Shown one piece after another: positions 1-8,019 of a stretch of 64,000 nucleotides of DNA. The notes below the pieces were generated by a model, which saw only the letters and a list, made by a program, of their open reading frames with translations, ran no database searches and was not told the origin of the DNA. The stretch lies in NCBI GenBank assembly GCA_017626145.1, contig JAGAJK010000034.1, positions 62,001 to 126,000 of the forward strand, given 5' to 3'. The position numbers were made by a program, and so were the translations under genes. Within the stretch, counting starts at the first letter, position 1; each line of letters starts with the position of its first letter. The stretch comes from Clostridia bacterium. Lineage in GTDB: Bacteria > Bacillota > Clostridia > RGIG6154.

Positions 1-239
1 TAATCCTTGTCACCTGAAAGGTTTTTAAGGGTGAGGTTAAAAAATTTACTCTGATTTAAAATTGTTTCATCCGTCTCAATAAAAATGTTTCTTTCCTCTA
101 AAAGCTTTGTTACCTTTTCGTAGCTGTCATTTTTAAAAAATGGGTTTGATGAAGAATTAACAAGCAGTGAATATAACAGGAAAATATCAACTGCCAGAAA
201 CATAATTATAAGAAACGTCTTTGCCTTTGAAAAATTCAT
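1..239 (-). CDS. YycI-like protein, N-terminal fragment (cut by window edge)
   Basis: The reading frame opens with an ATG at 239 and runs off the window, giving about 79 residues. It begins MNFSKAKTFLIIMFLAVDI: a short charged start, then one hydrophobic segment (about residues 8-27), then a soluble extracytoplasmic part. This resembles the start of YycI/WalI, a membrane-anchored regulator of the WalK (YycG) kinase, but only the N-terminus is seen, so the family call is tentative. An AGAAGG ribosome site precedes the ATG and the upstream phosphofructokinase stop is only 3 nt away, so the two are probably co-transcribed. A WalR-like regulator lies about 58 kb away in this window rather than next to it. 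Confidence 0.55.
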   Translation of the reverse strand, partial: MNFSKAKTFLIIMFLAVDIFLLYSLLVNSSSNPFFKNDSYEKVTKLLEERNIFIETDETILNQSKFFNLTLKNLSGDKD

Positions 240-242
240 ATA

Positions 243-1445
243 TTACCTTCTTATAACTTTAATAACGCCGTTTTCAAAAATCGGCTGTGTTTCACCTTCA
301 ATAAGTGGCTTAAGATAATTTACCGCATCAATTGTAAGAGATGCATCCTCTATCCATTCAAGGGGAACACATTTTTCCTTGTTTGCGGCATTTTCAATGC
401 TTTCACTTTCAATTCTGATGGTATAAGGACCTTTTTTCTTTCTCTTGAACACCATCATTTCGCCTGTATGACCCATTAAAGCAAAGGAAACAGCTTCCTT
501 TCCTATTTTAAAGGATTCTTCAATATCTGTTTTTGAAGCAATGTGTGAGGCACATCTCTGACTTACATTAACCTCAACACCACGTGCTTTTATTTTCAGT
601 CTGTCACGTACTAAGTTTTCAAGAACCTTTGCAGTACCGCTAAGGCACTTATGTCCGAAATTATCCACAAGACCGCTTGATGCTTCCTCACAGATAAATT
701 CACCGTCGGCATTTTTGATACCCTCGGAAACGCAGATAATTACGTTACCCTCACGGTCTGAAATTTCCTTTACCTTTTTAATAAAATCTTCAGTATCAAA
801 GGGTACTTCGGGAAGGTAAATAAGGTGTGGAGCATTTGTACCCTCATCCTTTGCAAGAACTGATGCTGCCGTAAGCCAGCCTGCGTGACGACCCATAATT
901 TCAATAATTGTTGCACTTTTAAGGTCGTAAACACTACTGTCACAGCAAATTTCACGGACAGTATTTGCAATATATTTTGCCGCACTTCCGAAACCGGGAG
1001 TGTGGTCGGTGCAGGGCAAGTCATTATCTATTGTTTTAGGCACGCCCATAACCTTAACATCAGAATTTATTTTTTCTGCGTATTTTGATAATTTCAAAAC
1101 GGTATCCATAGAATCGTTACCGCCTATGTAAAAGAAATATTTAATATCGTTATTTTCAAATACCTTAAAAATTTTCTGAAAAATTTCTTCGCTGTCGGAG
1201 GGTAATTTGTATCTGCAGGAGCCAAGATATGAGGATGGTGTCTGTAATAAGATATTTAAATTTTCATGACTGTCGAACTTTTCATTTAAAACAACTAAAT
1301 TTTCGTTTATAACTCCTTCAATACCGTTTACGGCACCGTAAATTTTATCAATGCTTGAAAGAAGCGCACCGTGAATAACACCGGCAAGAGTAGCATTTAT
1401 AGCGGCGGTAGGACCGCCTGACTGAGCAACAATACAGTTTGCCAT
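243..1445 (-). CDS. pfp: 6-phosphofructokinase, PPi-dependent type
   Basis: This 400-residue enzyme phosphorylates fructose 6-phosphate at C1 in cytosolic glycolysis. The family is clear from the N-terminal SGGPTAAIN loop, the GGNDS motif (residues 108-112), PKTIDNDL (136-143) and GRHAGW. The two residues that separate PPi users from ATP users point to pyrophosphate: Asp111 sits where ATP enzymes have Gly (E. coli Gly104), and Lys137 replaces the Gly of PGTIDND (E. coli Gly124). The reaction would then be reversible. Asn110 in place of the usual Asp of GGDDS is a small deviation. The ATG at 1445 has an AAAGG site about 10 nt upstream. A YycI-like gene follows after 3 nt. PPi use is inferred from family knowledge. 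Confidence 0.9.
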   Translation of the reverse strand: MANCIVAQSGGPTAAINATLAGVIHGALLSSIDKIYGAVNGIEGVINENLVVLNEKFDSHENLNILLQTPSSYLGSCRYKLPSDSEEIFQKIFKVFENNDIKYFFYIGGNDSMDTVLKLSKYAEKINSDVKVMGVPKTIDNDLPCTDHTPGFGSAAKYIANTVREICCDSSVYDLKSATIIEIMGRHAGWLTAASVLAKDEGTNAPHLIYLPEVPFDTEDFIKKVKEISDREGNVIICVSEGIKNADGEFICEEASSGLVDNFGHKCLSGTAKVLENLVRDRLKIKARGVEVNVSQRCASHIASKTDIEESFKIGKEAVSFALMGHTGEMMVFKRKKKGPYTIRIESESIENAANKEKCVPLEWIEDASLTIDAVNYLKPLIEGETQPIFENGVIKVIRR

Positions 1446-1476
1446 TTTATCAGAACCTTTCTTTTGTTATACTTAT

Positions 1477-1505
1477 ATAATACACTAAAATAAAAGAAAA
1501 AACAA
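1477..1505 (-). promoter_or_regulatory. Promoter of the phosphofructokinase gene
   Basis: On the minus strand a TTGTTT -35 box (1500-1505) and a TATTAT -10 box (1477-1482) are 17 bp apart. The start codon lies 32 bp downstream. Confidence 0.55.
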
Positions 1506-1513
1506 TACCGATA

Positions 1514-1542
1514 TTGACTAAAGATATATAAAATGTTAAAAT
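1514..1542 (+). promoter_or_regulatory. Promoter of the CCA-adding enzyme gene
   Basis: TTGACT (1514-1519) and TAAAAT (1537-1542) are 17 bp apart, ending 17 bp before the preferred ATG. It is divergent from the phosphofructokinase promoter. Confidence 0.7.
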
Positions 1543-1559
1543 AAAAACAGGTGAAGAAG

Positions 1560-2708
1560 ATGAATCTTACACAGAGTGTGGAAAAGTTAATAAAAATTGC
1601 ACGTTCAAGCGGTTGTGATGCCTACGCTGTAGGCGGATGTGTCCGTGACAGTCTTATGGGACTTACTCCAAAGGACTGGGATATAACAATAAACTGTCCG
1701 CCCGAAAAAACAAAGGAGATTTTTAAAGACTTTAAAACCTTTGATACGGGAATAAAGTACGGAACCGTTTCCGTTATAATTGATGATGAAATTTTTGAGG
1801 TTACCACCTTTCGTGCAGAAAAGGAATATAAGGATTTCCGTCACCCTGATGAGCTTACATTTTCTGATGATATAAATGAAGATTTAAGGCGCCGTGATTT
1901 TACGGTTAATGCTATGGCTTATAATCCCTCAAAGGGTATTGTTGATTTATTCGGCGGACAAAATGACCTTGAAAATAAAATATTAAGATGTGTGAGAAAC
2001 CCGAAAGAACGCTTTTTTGAAGACCCTTTAAGAATTTTAAGAGGTGTACGCTTCGCCTGTACCTACGGTTTTGAAACGGAAAAGGCAACAAAGGAAGCAA
2101 TTTTTGAGCTTATGGGTTTAATTAAGCACGTTTCAAAGGAAAGAGTAAAGGCTGAATTTGATAAAATGTTTTTAAACTCAAAAAAGGTGTCCGATTACCT
2201 GAGTGAATACGAAGAAGTAGTTAAAATAAGCCTTGAAACAGATAATATTGATGTTGCAAAAAAATATATTGATAATACAGACAATTTATCGGTAAAATGG
2301 GCACTTATTCTCCTTAATTCCGATATAACAAAATTAAAGCTTTCAAATCAGCTTAAAAAGGAATGTAGTATTTTAAAAGCTTTTACCGACAGGGATATAA
2401 AGCAGGATTTGATTTCGGTTAAATATCTTGTTAAGGAATACGGCTTCGAAATGAGTAAGAAAATTGCGGAATTTAAAAGGTCGATGGGAGAAGATGTTAC
2501 TAAAATAACAGATAACCTTGAAAAAATCAAAAATGAAAAGCTGTGCTGTACTTTAAAGGAGCTTGCCGTAAACGGCAGAGACCTTATAGATTATAAAATA
2601 GAAGAAAAAGAAAAATTTAAAGAAATACTTGACTTTCTTTTAAATCTTGTAATAGAAGAAAAGTGTGAAAACAAAAAAGAGGAGCTTATTAAAAAAATTA
2701 TTATCTGA
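1560..2708 (+). CDS. cca: CCA tRNA nucleotidyltransferase
   Basis: This cytosolic enzyme builds or repairs the 3'-terminal CCA of tRNAs without a template. Sequence support is the class II nucleotidyltransferase head: VGGCVRDSLMG near residue 25, the catalytic DWDI pair, RRDFTVNAMAY, then DLFGGQNDL and the EDPLRILRGVRFA neck motif. The length of about 382 residues suits the bacterial family, and no HD phosphohydrolase domain is evident at the C-terminus. A GTG at 1551 is in frame, but the ATG at 1560 has an AGGTG ribosome site at proper spacing and is preferred. Two small unknown genes follow closely. The one complete tRNA in this window already encodes its CCA, so repair is a likely role. 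Confidence 0.93.
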   Translation: MNLTQSVEKLIKIARSSGCDAYAVGGCVRDSLMGLTPKDWDITINCPPEKTKEIFKDFKTFDTGIKYGTVSVIIDDEIFEVTTFRAEKEYKDFRHPDELTFSDDINEDLRRRDFTVNAMAYNPSKGIVDLFGGQNDLENKILRCVRNPKERFFEDPLRILRGVRFACTYGFETEKATKEAIFELMGLIKHVSKERVKAEFDKMFLNSKKVSDYLSEYEEVVKISLETDNIDVAKKYIDNTDNLSVKWALILLNSDITKLKLSNQLKKECSILKAFTDRDIKQDLISVKYLVKEYGFEMSKKIAEFKRSMGEDVTKITDNLEKIKNEKLCCTLKELAVNGRDLIDYKIEEKEKFKEILDFLLNLVIEEKCENKKEELIKKIII

Positions 2709-2726
2709 TGCTTTGGGAGGTAATTT

Positions 2727-3152
2727 ATGTGGCATAATTTGAATACACAAAAGGATATATGCGATTTTTTAGATATCTATGGAGGTTTTCACGACTGTTG
2801 TCTTAAGGAGTTAAAATATGTAAGCGGTGCATATGTAAATGAAGACTTATCAATGTATCCTTTAAATGACAAGAGAACACTAAGAGTGTTGTTTCAGAGT
2901 CAGGCATCGAGCTTACCGGTTGTGGAAATTGAATTTTTAAAACTTTATAAACTGAATTTAAAGCCTGACAGCGAGGAATATACCTGTGAAATACTTGATT
3001 CATCAATGTTTTTTGAGGAGGGAAGGCTTTACTGGGCAGATTCAGAGAGCTTTAAAGAACAAAGAGAATTGTATGACGGAACCTGGATATGTGCGGAAAA
3101 TGCAAGATGGCGTTCCCTTGACGGGGCATTGGGAAAGGAAATAAAATTTTAA
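2727..3152 (+). CDS. Hypothetical protein (141 aa)
   Basis: I do not recognise a domain. The protein is soluble, with no signal peptide or membrane segment, acidic, and rich in aromatic residues, with motifs such as FHDCCLKELKYVSG near the N-terminus and several Trp near the C-terminus. Its beta-rich look and FHDxxL-type start resemble small uncharacterised Firmicutes proteins, some of which sit beside toxin loci as immunity proteins, but nothing here shows a toxin partner. A GGGAGGT ribosome site precedes the ATG. It starts 18 nt after cca and is followed after 13 nt by a membrane-anchored protein, so it is probably in the same transcript. Confidence 0.7.
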   Translation: MWHNLNTQKDICDFLDIYGGFHDCCLKELKYVSGAYVNEDLSMYPLNDKRTLRVLFQSQASSLPVVEIEFLKLYKLNLKPDSEEYTCEILDSSMFFEEGRLYWADSESFKEQRELYDGTWICAENARWRSLDGALGKEIKF

Positions 3153-3165
3153 AAGGAGCTTTATT

Positions 3166-4053
3166 ATGTCAAAAAAGAAAAAAATAATATTAACAGCGTT
3201 GATTATTTTTGGGATAGCCGTTATAATTGCGGGAATATTTTGTTTTAAAGGAATAATACATAAAAACTCTGTGGGAGAACTGAAATTTTTTTATACCGAT
3301 CGTTTTAATTATAATTATTTTGAAGAAAGTTTTGACCCATACACAGGTAATTTTGAAAAAAAGAGTGATAAAATAATAAGCGAAGAAAAATTAAAGAATA
3401 CTGTTTATAAGCATTGCAATGATATAATTAAAATGGGTAATGACAGTAAAAGATACGAAATTGATCATACGGTGTACGTTTTCTTAAACAGGGAAAAAGG
3501 GGTATTTATTGTAAATTTAGGCGTATATACCAAAAGGGGAGAATTAATAAGCCACGAGAGGAACAACAGAATATACATTGATGCATCAAACGGTGAAATT
3601 TTAGGTTATATAGGTCCTGAATTGGTAATAAATGATTATCCGATTTATATGACGGACAATTATGAAAATATGACAGAGCTTAAAATAGATGAGGAAACGG
3701 CAAAAATACTTGAAAAAATCAAAGGTAAATACAAAGAAAAGTACGTAGCTTTTAAGACTGATGAGGAAAACAGTAGTTTTGAGGAAGGAAAAGAAATAAC
3801 TATTTCTGAAACGAAAGTTGACTTTGACGGAAGAGAATATTACGCAGGACATACGTTTGAATATACTCCTGCAAAATTTTATGAATTATACAGATTAGAT
3901 TATGAAGATGTAAAGTTGTTTTTTGACGGTAACAAAATAATTTATTCACTTAGTGCAAAAAATTCATTAGATGAAAATGTATTACTTTTTATTTGTGGTG
4001 AAGATGTTTATATCTTGCAAAACGAAGAATTTATAAAATTGGAAAAAATGTAG
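3166..4053 (+). CDS. Membrane-anchored protein of unknown function (PepSY-like flavour)
   Basis: This 295-residue protein has a lysine-rich start (MSKKKK), one hydrophobic segment at about residues 7-27, and an otherwise hydrophilic extracytoplasmic part, so it is probably anchored to the membrane and faces outward. The stretch ending in IDASNGEILGYIG (about residues 135-150) has the DxxxGEIL look of PepSY-type domains, a weak similarity only. An AAAGGAG site lies just upstream. The last codons and the TAG stop fall in the first unit of the hairpin array that follows, so the true ancestral end may have been different. Function unknown. Confidence 0.7.
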   Translation: MSKKKKIILTALIIFGIAVIIAGIFCFKGIIHKNSVGELKFFYTDRFNYNYFEESFDPYTGNFEKKSDKIISEEKLKNTVYKHCNDIIKMGNDSKRYEIDHTVYVFLNREKGVFIVNLGVYTKRGELISHERNNRIYIDASNGEILGYIGPELVINDYPIYMTDNYENMTELKIDEETAKILEKIKGKYKEKYVAFKTDEENSSFEEGKEITISETKVDFDGREYYAGHTFEYTPAKFYELYRLDYEDVKLFFDGNKIIYSLSAKNSLDENVLLFICGEDVYILQNEEFIKLEKM

Positions 4054-4373
4054 GGAACGACCTGTGTGTCGTTCCGCTGTGTAAAACAAAATTATGTGAA
4101 AAATGTAGGGAACGACCTATGTGTCGTTCCGCCCGTACAAAAAAAATTAGATATAACCGCAAAAAATGTAGGGAACGACCTGTGTGTCGTTCCGCCGATA
4201 CAAAACAAAATTATGTGAAAAATGTAGGGAACGACCTGTGTGTCGTTCCGCCGATACAAAACAAAATTATGTGAAAAATGTAGGGAACGACCTGCGTGTC
4301 GTTCCGCCTGTGCAAAACAAAATTATGTATAAACGCAGAAAACGTAGGGAACGACCTATGTGTCGTTCCCTAC
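4043..4373. repeat. Array of six short hairpin repeats
   Basis: Six copies of a unit of the form AAAATGTAGGGAACGAC, six loop bases, GTCGTTCC occur at 4054, 4109, 4172, 4228, 4284 and 4348 (stem starts), 55-64 bp apart. Each folds into an 8-bp stem GGAACGAC/GTCGTTCC with a six-base loop such as CTGTGT. In the last copy the right arm continues to CCCTAC, giving a perfect 12-bp stem (4344-4373). The linkers between copies are themselves near-identical (GTGCAAAACAAAATTATGT-like), so this is a local tandem expansion. It fills most of the 380 bp between two convergent genes and supplies the stop codon of the upstream gene. Confidence 0.9.
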
Positions 4374-4395
4374 ACGATATGATTGAGAATTGTAA

Positions 4396-4421
4396 CAGGG
4401 GACGATTTTTATCGTCCCCTG
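4396..4421. terminator. Bidirectional terminator-like hairpin
   Basis: An 11-bp perfect stem CAGGGGACGAT/ATCGTCCCCTG with a four-T loop is followed by a T-rich run on the plus strand. It lies between convergent genes. Its GGGGACGA core echoes the hairpin array beside it. Confidence 0.65.
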
Positions 4422-4431
4422 TAATTTTTTA

Positions 4432-6096
4432 TTATTTATATTTTTGAACACCTTTTTTGAATGCGTTGGTTGTTTCGTCCGTTTCGTCAAGCCAGTAAGG
4501 TCGGGCAAGAACCTTTCCGCCGTTACGGAAATCGTAGTCGGCACTGCTCCACCAAAGAGCCATTTTTATATTGGGATAATTTTCTATGGATTTAAACATA
4601 TCGCTTATCCATTGTGCCTTATCTCCGCCTACCGAGCTTGATGCAAACTCTGTTATAATAAACGGAAATTCTGCGAAATGCTCCATATACTTGTCATAAG
4701 GTTCTTTATAAATTTCGTCAAAGGTACGCCACTTTTCGCTGTATACGTCAGCGTAGTATGTTCCTGTGTTGTAGCCTGTCATACCAATCATATGAACGTA
4801 TTCGTTACCGGGATAGTAGGCAAGGTAAGAATTAAAGTGAGCAGGAGGACAGTCCTCTGCGTTAGGATTGTAAATCCATATTGCGTTATCAACGCCCTCT
4901 TCTTCAAAAATTCTGTAAATTCTTCTCCAGTTTGCTATGAAAATATCAGGGTCGGAAAGAGCGGCAACACCGGAGTAATTTACCCAGTCGCTGTTCATTT
5001 CGTTATTCAGACGGAATAAAAACGGATGGCCGAATTCTTTTGCTCCCCTTGCAAAGGAGCGGATTTCTTCATCGCATAAACCGTCATAAACATCGAAGTT
5101 AGGGTTGTCACCGAATAAATCGTCGTTGGCGTGGTTGGAAATCTGAAGTGTCAGCTCTGTAATTAAACCGTCCTCGTACGCCTTTGTCAGCTCTTTAACA
5201 GGAAACTCCCCTGTTAAATTAACGTAGTGAAGAGAAAAGTCAAAGTCGTAATCAACCTTTTTCTCCAGGTCTATAAACCATTGATGGTTTCTTTCGATTG
5301 TGTAAGAGCCGTCAACAAAAAGTCCCCATAAAAATGTATCGTCCTTTTGAATTTTCTTGTAAAGGTTCTTTGTTTCCTTGCTCCAGTTTTTAGGAATAAC
5401 AGGCTTGTAGTCCGTTTTAAAAACATTTTCGCCCTTTACTCCCGTTTCGTCGAAGGAATTTATAATACTTTTTACTTCCTCAATATTTTTTTCATATCCG
5501 TCAGTTTTTATCATAATTCTGAAAAATGCCTGAGGACCTGTCTTTGACAGCACGTAAAAATAATTGTAGTTGTTAAGGTGATCAGAATTTCCATCCTCAC
5601 GGGTAAGGGAAACGAACTGAGCCTTTGCTCCCTTAAAATCGTAAACCTCGTTTTCGTGAATGGTTATATTGTTCTTTTCAATATAACGTTCGTTTAAGTA
5701 ATAGTTATTAAGGTAGTTATCGATGAAGAAAAACGGATCCTCATAAGGTGCCCACTCACGGGAAACAATTAAAGTCATATCCTCTCTGTCACCACGTATC
5801 AGCTCAGGGCTTATGGTAGTGTCAACCTTAAGGTCTGATGGTATCGAAAGATAGTAGCCCTTCGGAAAATCTGCAATTGTCTGTCTGTCGGAGCCGTCAA
5901 CCCATATTTCCTCCTGCTGAAGAGGCGGAGTGTCCGTAACCTGACTGTACTTTTTCATCAGCTTGTTTTCAACCTTCTGCATAAAAGCAGCAGGGTCACG
6001 GAAAAAGCCGTGAGTTGCCATAAATATGAGGCATCCGATAAAACAAACCAGTAAAATCGCCGCCAGCGAAATTAAAATAATTTTTTTCTTACTCAT
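4432..6096 (-). CDS. Membrane-anchored GH26-like glycoside hydrolase
   Basis: This 554-residue protein has a lysine-rich start and one membrane segment (about residues 5-27), so the rest should face outside. Residues 70-215 form a domain of unknown type. Residues 230-550 look like a TIM-barrel hydrolase of the GH26 type (beta-mannanase-like): FRLNNEMN places the acid/base Glu at 366, and FIITEFASS places the nucleophile at Glu483. Aromatic substrate-site residues surround both, for example W371 and the WW near the C-terminus. It is the last gene of an operon with two LTA-synthase-like proteins, so its substrate may be a wall-associated glycan or glycosylated teichoic acid. That is inference from context; dietary mannan is the alternative. 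Confidence 0.75.
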   Translation of the reverse strand: MSKKKIILISLAAILLVCFIGCLIFMATHGFFRDPAAFMQKVENKLMKKYSQVTDTPPLQQEEIWVDGSDRQTIADFPKGYYLSIPSDLKVDTTISPELIRGDREDMTLIVSREWAPYEDPFFFIDNYLNNYYLNERYIEKNNITIHENEVYDFKGAKAQFVSLTREDGNSDHLNNYNYFYVLSKTGPQAFFRIMIKTDGYEKNIEEVKSIINSFDETGVKGENVFKTDYKPVIPKNWSKETKNLYKKIQKDDTFLWGLFVDGSYTIERNHQWFIDLEKKVDYDFDFSLHYVNLTGEFPVKELTKAYEDGLITELTLQISNHANDDLFGDNPNFDVYDGLCDEEIRSFARGAKEFGHPFLFRLNNEMNSDWVNYSGVAALSDPDIFIANWRRIYRIFEEEGVDNAIWIYNPNAEDCPPAHFNSYLAYYPGNEYVHMIGMTGYNTGTYYADVYSEKWRTFDEIYKEPYDKYMEHFAEFPFIITEFASSSVGGDKAQWISDMFKSIENYPNIKMALWWSSADYDFRNGGKVLARPYWLDETDETTNAFKKGVQKYK

Positions 6097-6114
6097 AATT
6101 TTTCCTTTCAGACT

Positions 6115-8007
6115 TTATTTTTCGGTATATTTATCTCCGTGCAAAAGGTCGTGGGAGATAAGCTTGTATTCTTCGATAAGATTATTTATGTAAGAATCGT
6201 TTTGCTGTACAAAAGAGCCGTCATTTTTAATTAAACCCTTGTGGTGATAAACGGGAACCCGGGTAAAAAGGGCATTGAACATATTAATATATTCGGGTGT
6301 ATCGGTAAAGCTTGCCATTTTATAAACCTCAAGACCTAAGGTTGTGGCAGACATATACTTTGGAACACTCAGCTCTGAAATATCGTAGTTTGCCCAGATT
6401 ATATAGGGTGTGTGGAAGAAAGAGGTGTCCTCGGTATAGTTACTTTCGTTTCCCTCTTCAGCCATACCGCCGTCAATATACGTGCTTCCCGAAATACCTA
6501 AAAGGGGCAGATGGTCACCGTACATAACAACAACTACAGGCTTTGTTACGTTTTCGAAATAATCGGTTAAAATTTTAAATGAGTTGATTGCATCGTAAAC
6601 GCCCTGTGTATAGTCTTTAAGTCCTATAAGGTCGTCATTATTTAAAGTGCTGCCCGTTACCTCGATATCGTAGGAGGGATAACGGAAATAATTGTAACCG
6701 CCGTGATTTTGCATGGAAACGCCGTAAATAAAGGTGTTTTTTGAATTGCTTGTTTCGTAAACACGGATAATTTCCTTTGCGAGGCTTTCATCACTTATGT
6801 AAACGCCTTTTGTTGAGTTGTTTACCATATCCTCTTCACCGAGAAATTTTTCAAAGCCAAGAAAAGCGTAGGCAGTGTCACGGCTGTAAAAATCCTTACT
6901 GTAGGGGTGAATTGCAACGGTTTCGTAGCCGTTGTTTCTGTATTCCCACACAAAGGATGCCGTATCCTCTTTAACCGACTGAATGTAAGGGTAAGTGTTA
7001 GATGGCAGGTTAAGAGTGTTAAGACCCGTTAAAAATTCAAATTCCGGCAGACAGGTTCCGCCGGCAAAAACGGGAGTAACAAGAAAGCCTGTTCTTGCGT
7101 GAGCGGAGTCCTTGCCGTAAGCTCTGTAAAGAGCCATAGGGTCAACTGAAAAGGTAGCATTTTTAAGTAAAACGGGATCCCACCACGCCTCACTCTGAAT
7201 TGCGATAATATCCGGTTGCTTGTTGCTGAAGGGAGCTATATCTTGGGTATATTTTGCAACAATTTTATCTATTTTGTTTTCGTTGTAGTCGTCGGGCGTG
7301 TGTACAAACATTTCTCCAAGCTTAGGGAAAAAGGCAAGTATACAGCCGTTATTGTTGTAATCCTCAACGGCGCTGAAAGCACTTATACTTACGTTACAGC
7401 CCTTTAAAACGGTGTACCTGAAGCCGTAGCTTATGCAGAAAAGGTATGAATAAATTAAAAAGAAAACTATAAACACAATCCGTACAACGTTAATAACCCT
7501 TTTCTTGAAAGGCTTACGCGGTATTTTCTTGCATATTGCAAGGTATGTAAAAATCAAAATAAGAATAAGCACAAGTCCGATAATTTCCGAAACAGTAAGA
7601 GGAACAGAAACGTAGCCGGCAATTTTTTTAAACTGTCCCACCATAAGAAGGTCTGTAGGAAGCAACGGGTCGCCTGTGGTAGCGCACATTGTCTGATGCA
7701 CAAAGTCAAGTATGTACCCACCCGATGCAGTTATAACAAAGGAAAGAAAATCCCTTTTGCATATACAGAATACAACTCCCTGAAAAGCGAGCAGGAAAAG
7801 GTATGTAAGAAGAACCTTCATAATCCATACAGGCTGTGAGTAAAATGCATTGAATTTACCGCTGTACGCAAGAGCCATATTTATAAGGATAAATGCCAGC
7901 GGAAGCGGAAACGCAAAAAAGCAGGAAATTCTGAAAATATCCTGTTTTTTTAATATGCAATTGTCAAAAAGCTGTAGCTTTAGCTTCTTTTCCATCAATG
8001 GGGTCAT
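6115..8007 (-). CDS. LTA synthase family protein (phosphoglycerol transferase), copy 1
   Basis: A 630-residue polytopic enzyme with about five N-terminal membrane helices (within residues 27-195), followed by an extracellular sulfatase-like domain. Family enzymes transfer glycerol-phosphate from phosphatidylglycerol to a growing polymer or glycan. The catalytic threonine is T318 in GGTCLPEFEF. Probable metal ligands are E273 (IAIQSEAW) and D498/H499 (YGDHLP), and MQNHGGY matches the family MQNHG motif. The ATG at 8007 is nearly on top of an AAAGG site, so the in-frame ATG at 7995 (MEKKLK) may be the real start. It follows its paralogue after 12 nt and precedes the GH26-like gene. The exact polymer is unknown. 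Confidence 0.88.
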   Translation of the reverse strand: MTPLMEKKLKLQLFDNCILKKQDIFRISCFFAFPLPLAFILINMALAYSGKFNAFYSQPVWIMKVLLTYLFLLAFQGVVFCICKRDFLSFVITASGGYILDFVHQTMCATTGDPLLPTDLLMVGQFKKIAGYVSVPLTVSEIIGLVLILILIFTYLAICKKIPRKPFKKRVINVVRIVFIVFFLIYSYLFCISYGFRYTVLKGCNVSISAFSAVEDYNNNGCILAFFPKLGEMFVHTPDDYNENKIDKIVAKYTQDIAPFSNKQPDIIAIQSEAWWDPVLLKNATFSVDPMALYRAYGKDSAHARTGFLVTPVFAGGTCLPEFEFLTGLNTLNLPSNTYPYIQSVKEDTASFVWEYRNNGYETVAIHPYSKDFYSRDTAYAFLGFEKFLGEEDMVNNSTKGVYISDESLAKEIIRVYETSNSKNTFIYGVSMQNHGGYNYFRYPSYDIEVTGSTLNNDDLIGLKDYTQGVYDAINSFKILTDYFENVTKPVVVVMYGDHLPLLGISGSTYIDGGMAEEGNESNYTEDTSFFHTPYIIWANYDISELSVPKYMSATTLGLEVYKMASFTDTPEYINMFNALFTRVPVYHHKGLIKNDGSFVQQNDSYINNLIEEYKLISHDLLHGDKYTEK

Positions 8008-8019
8008 ACCTTTCGGATG

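Noticed and set aside
4043-4373. Hairpin array as a CRISPR
   Set aside because: The pieces between the palindromes are near-identical rather than unique, the units are irregularly spaced, and no cas genes are present.
4184-4447. Open frame of 87 codons through the hairpin array
   Set aside because: It is built from repeat units (recurring RERPVCRS-like words), has no ribosome site and ends in the terminator hairpin, so it is probably not a gene.
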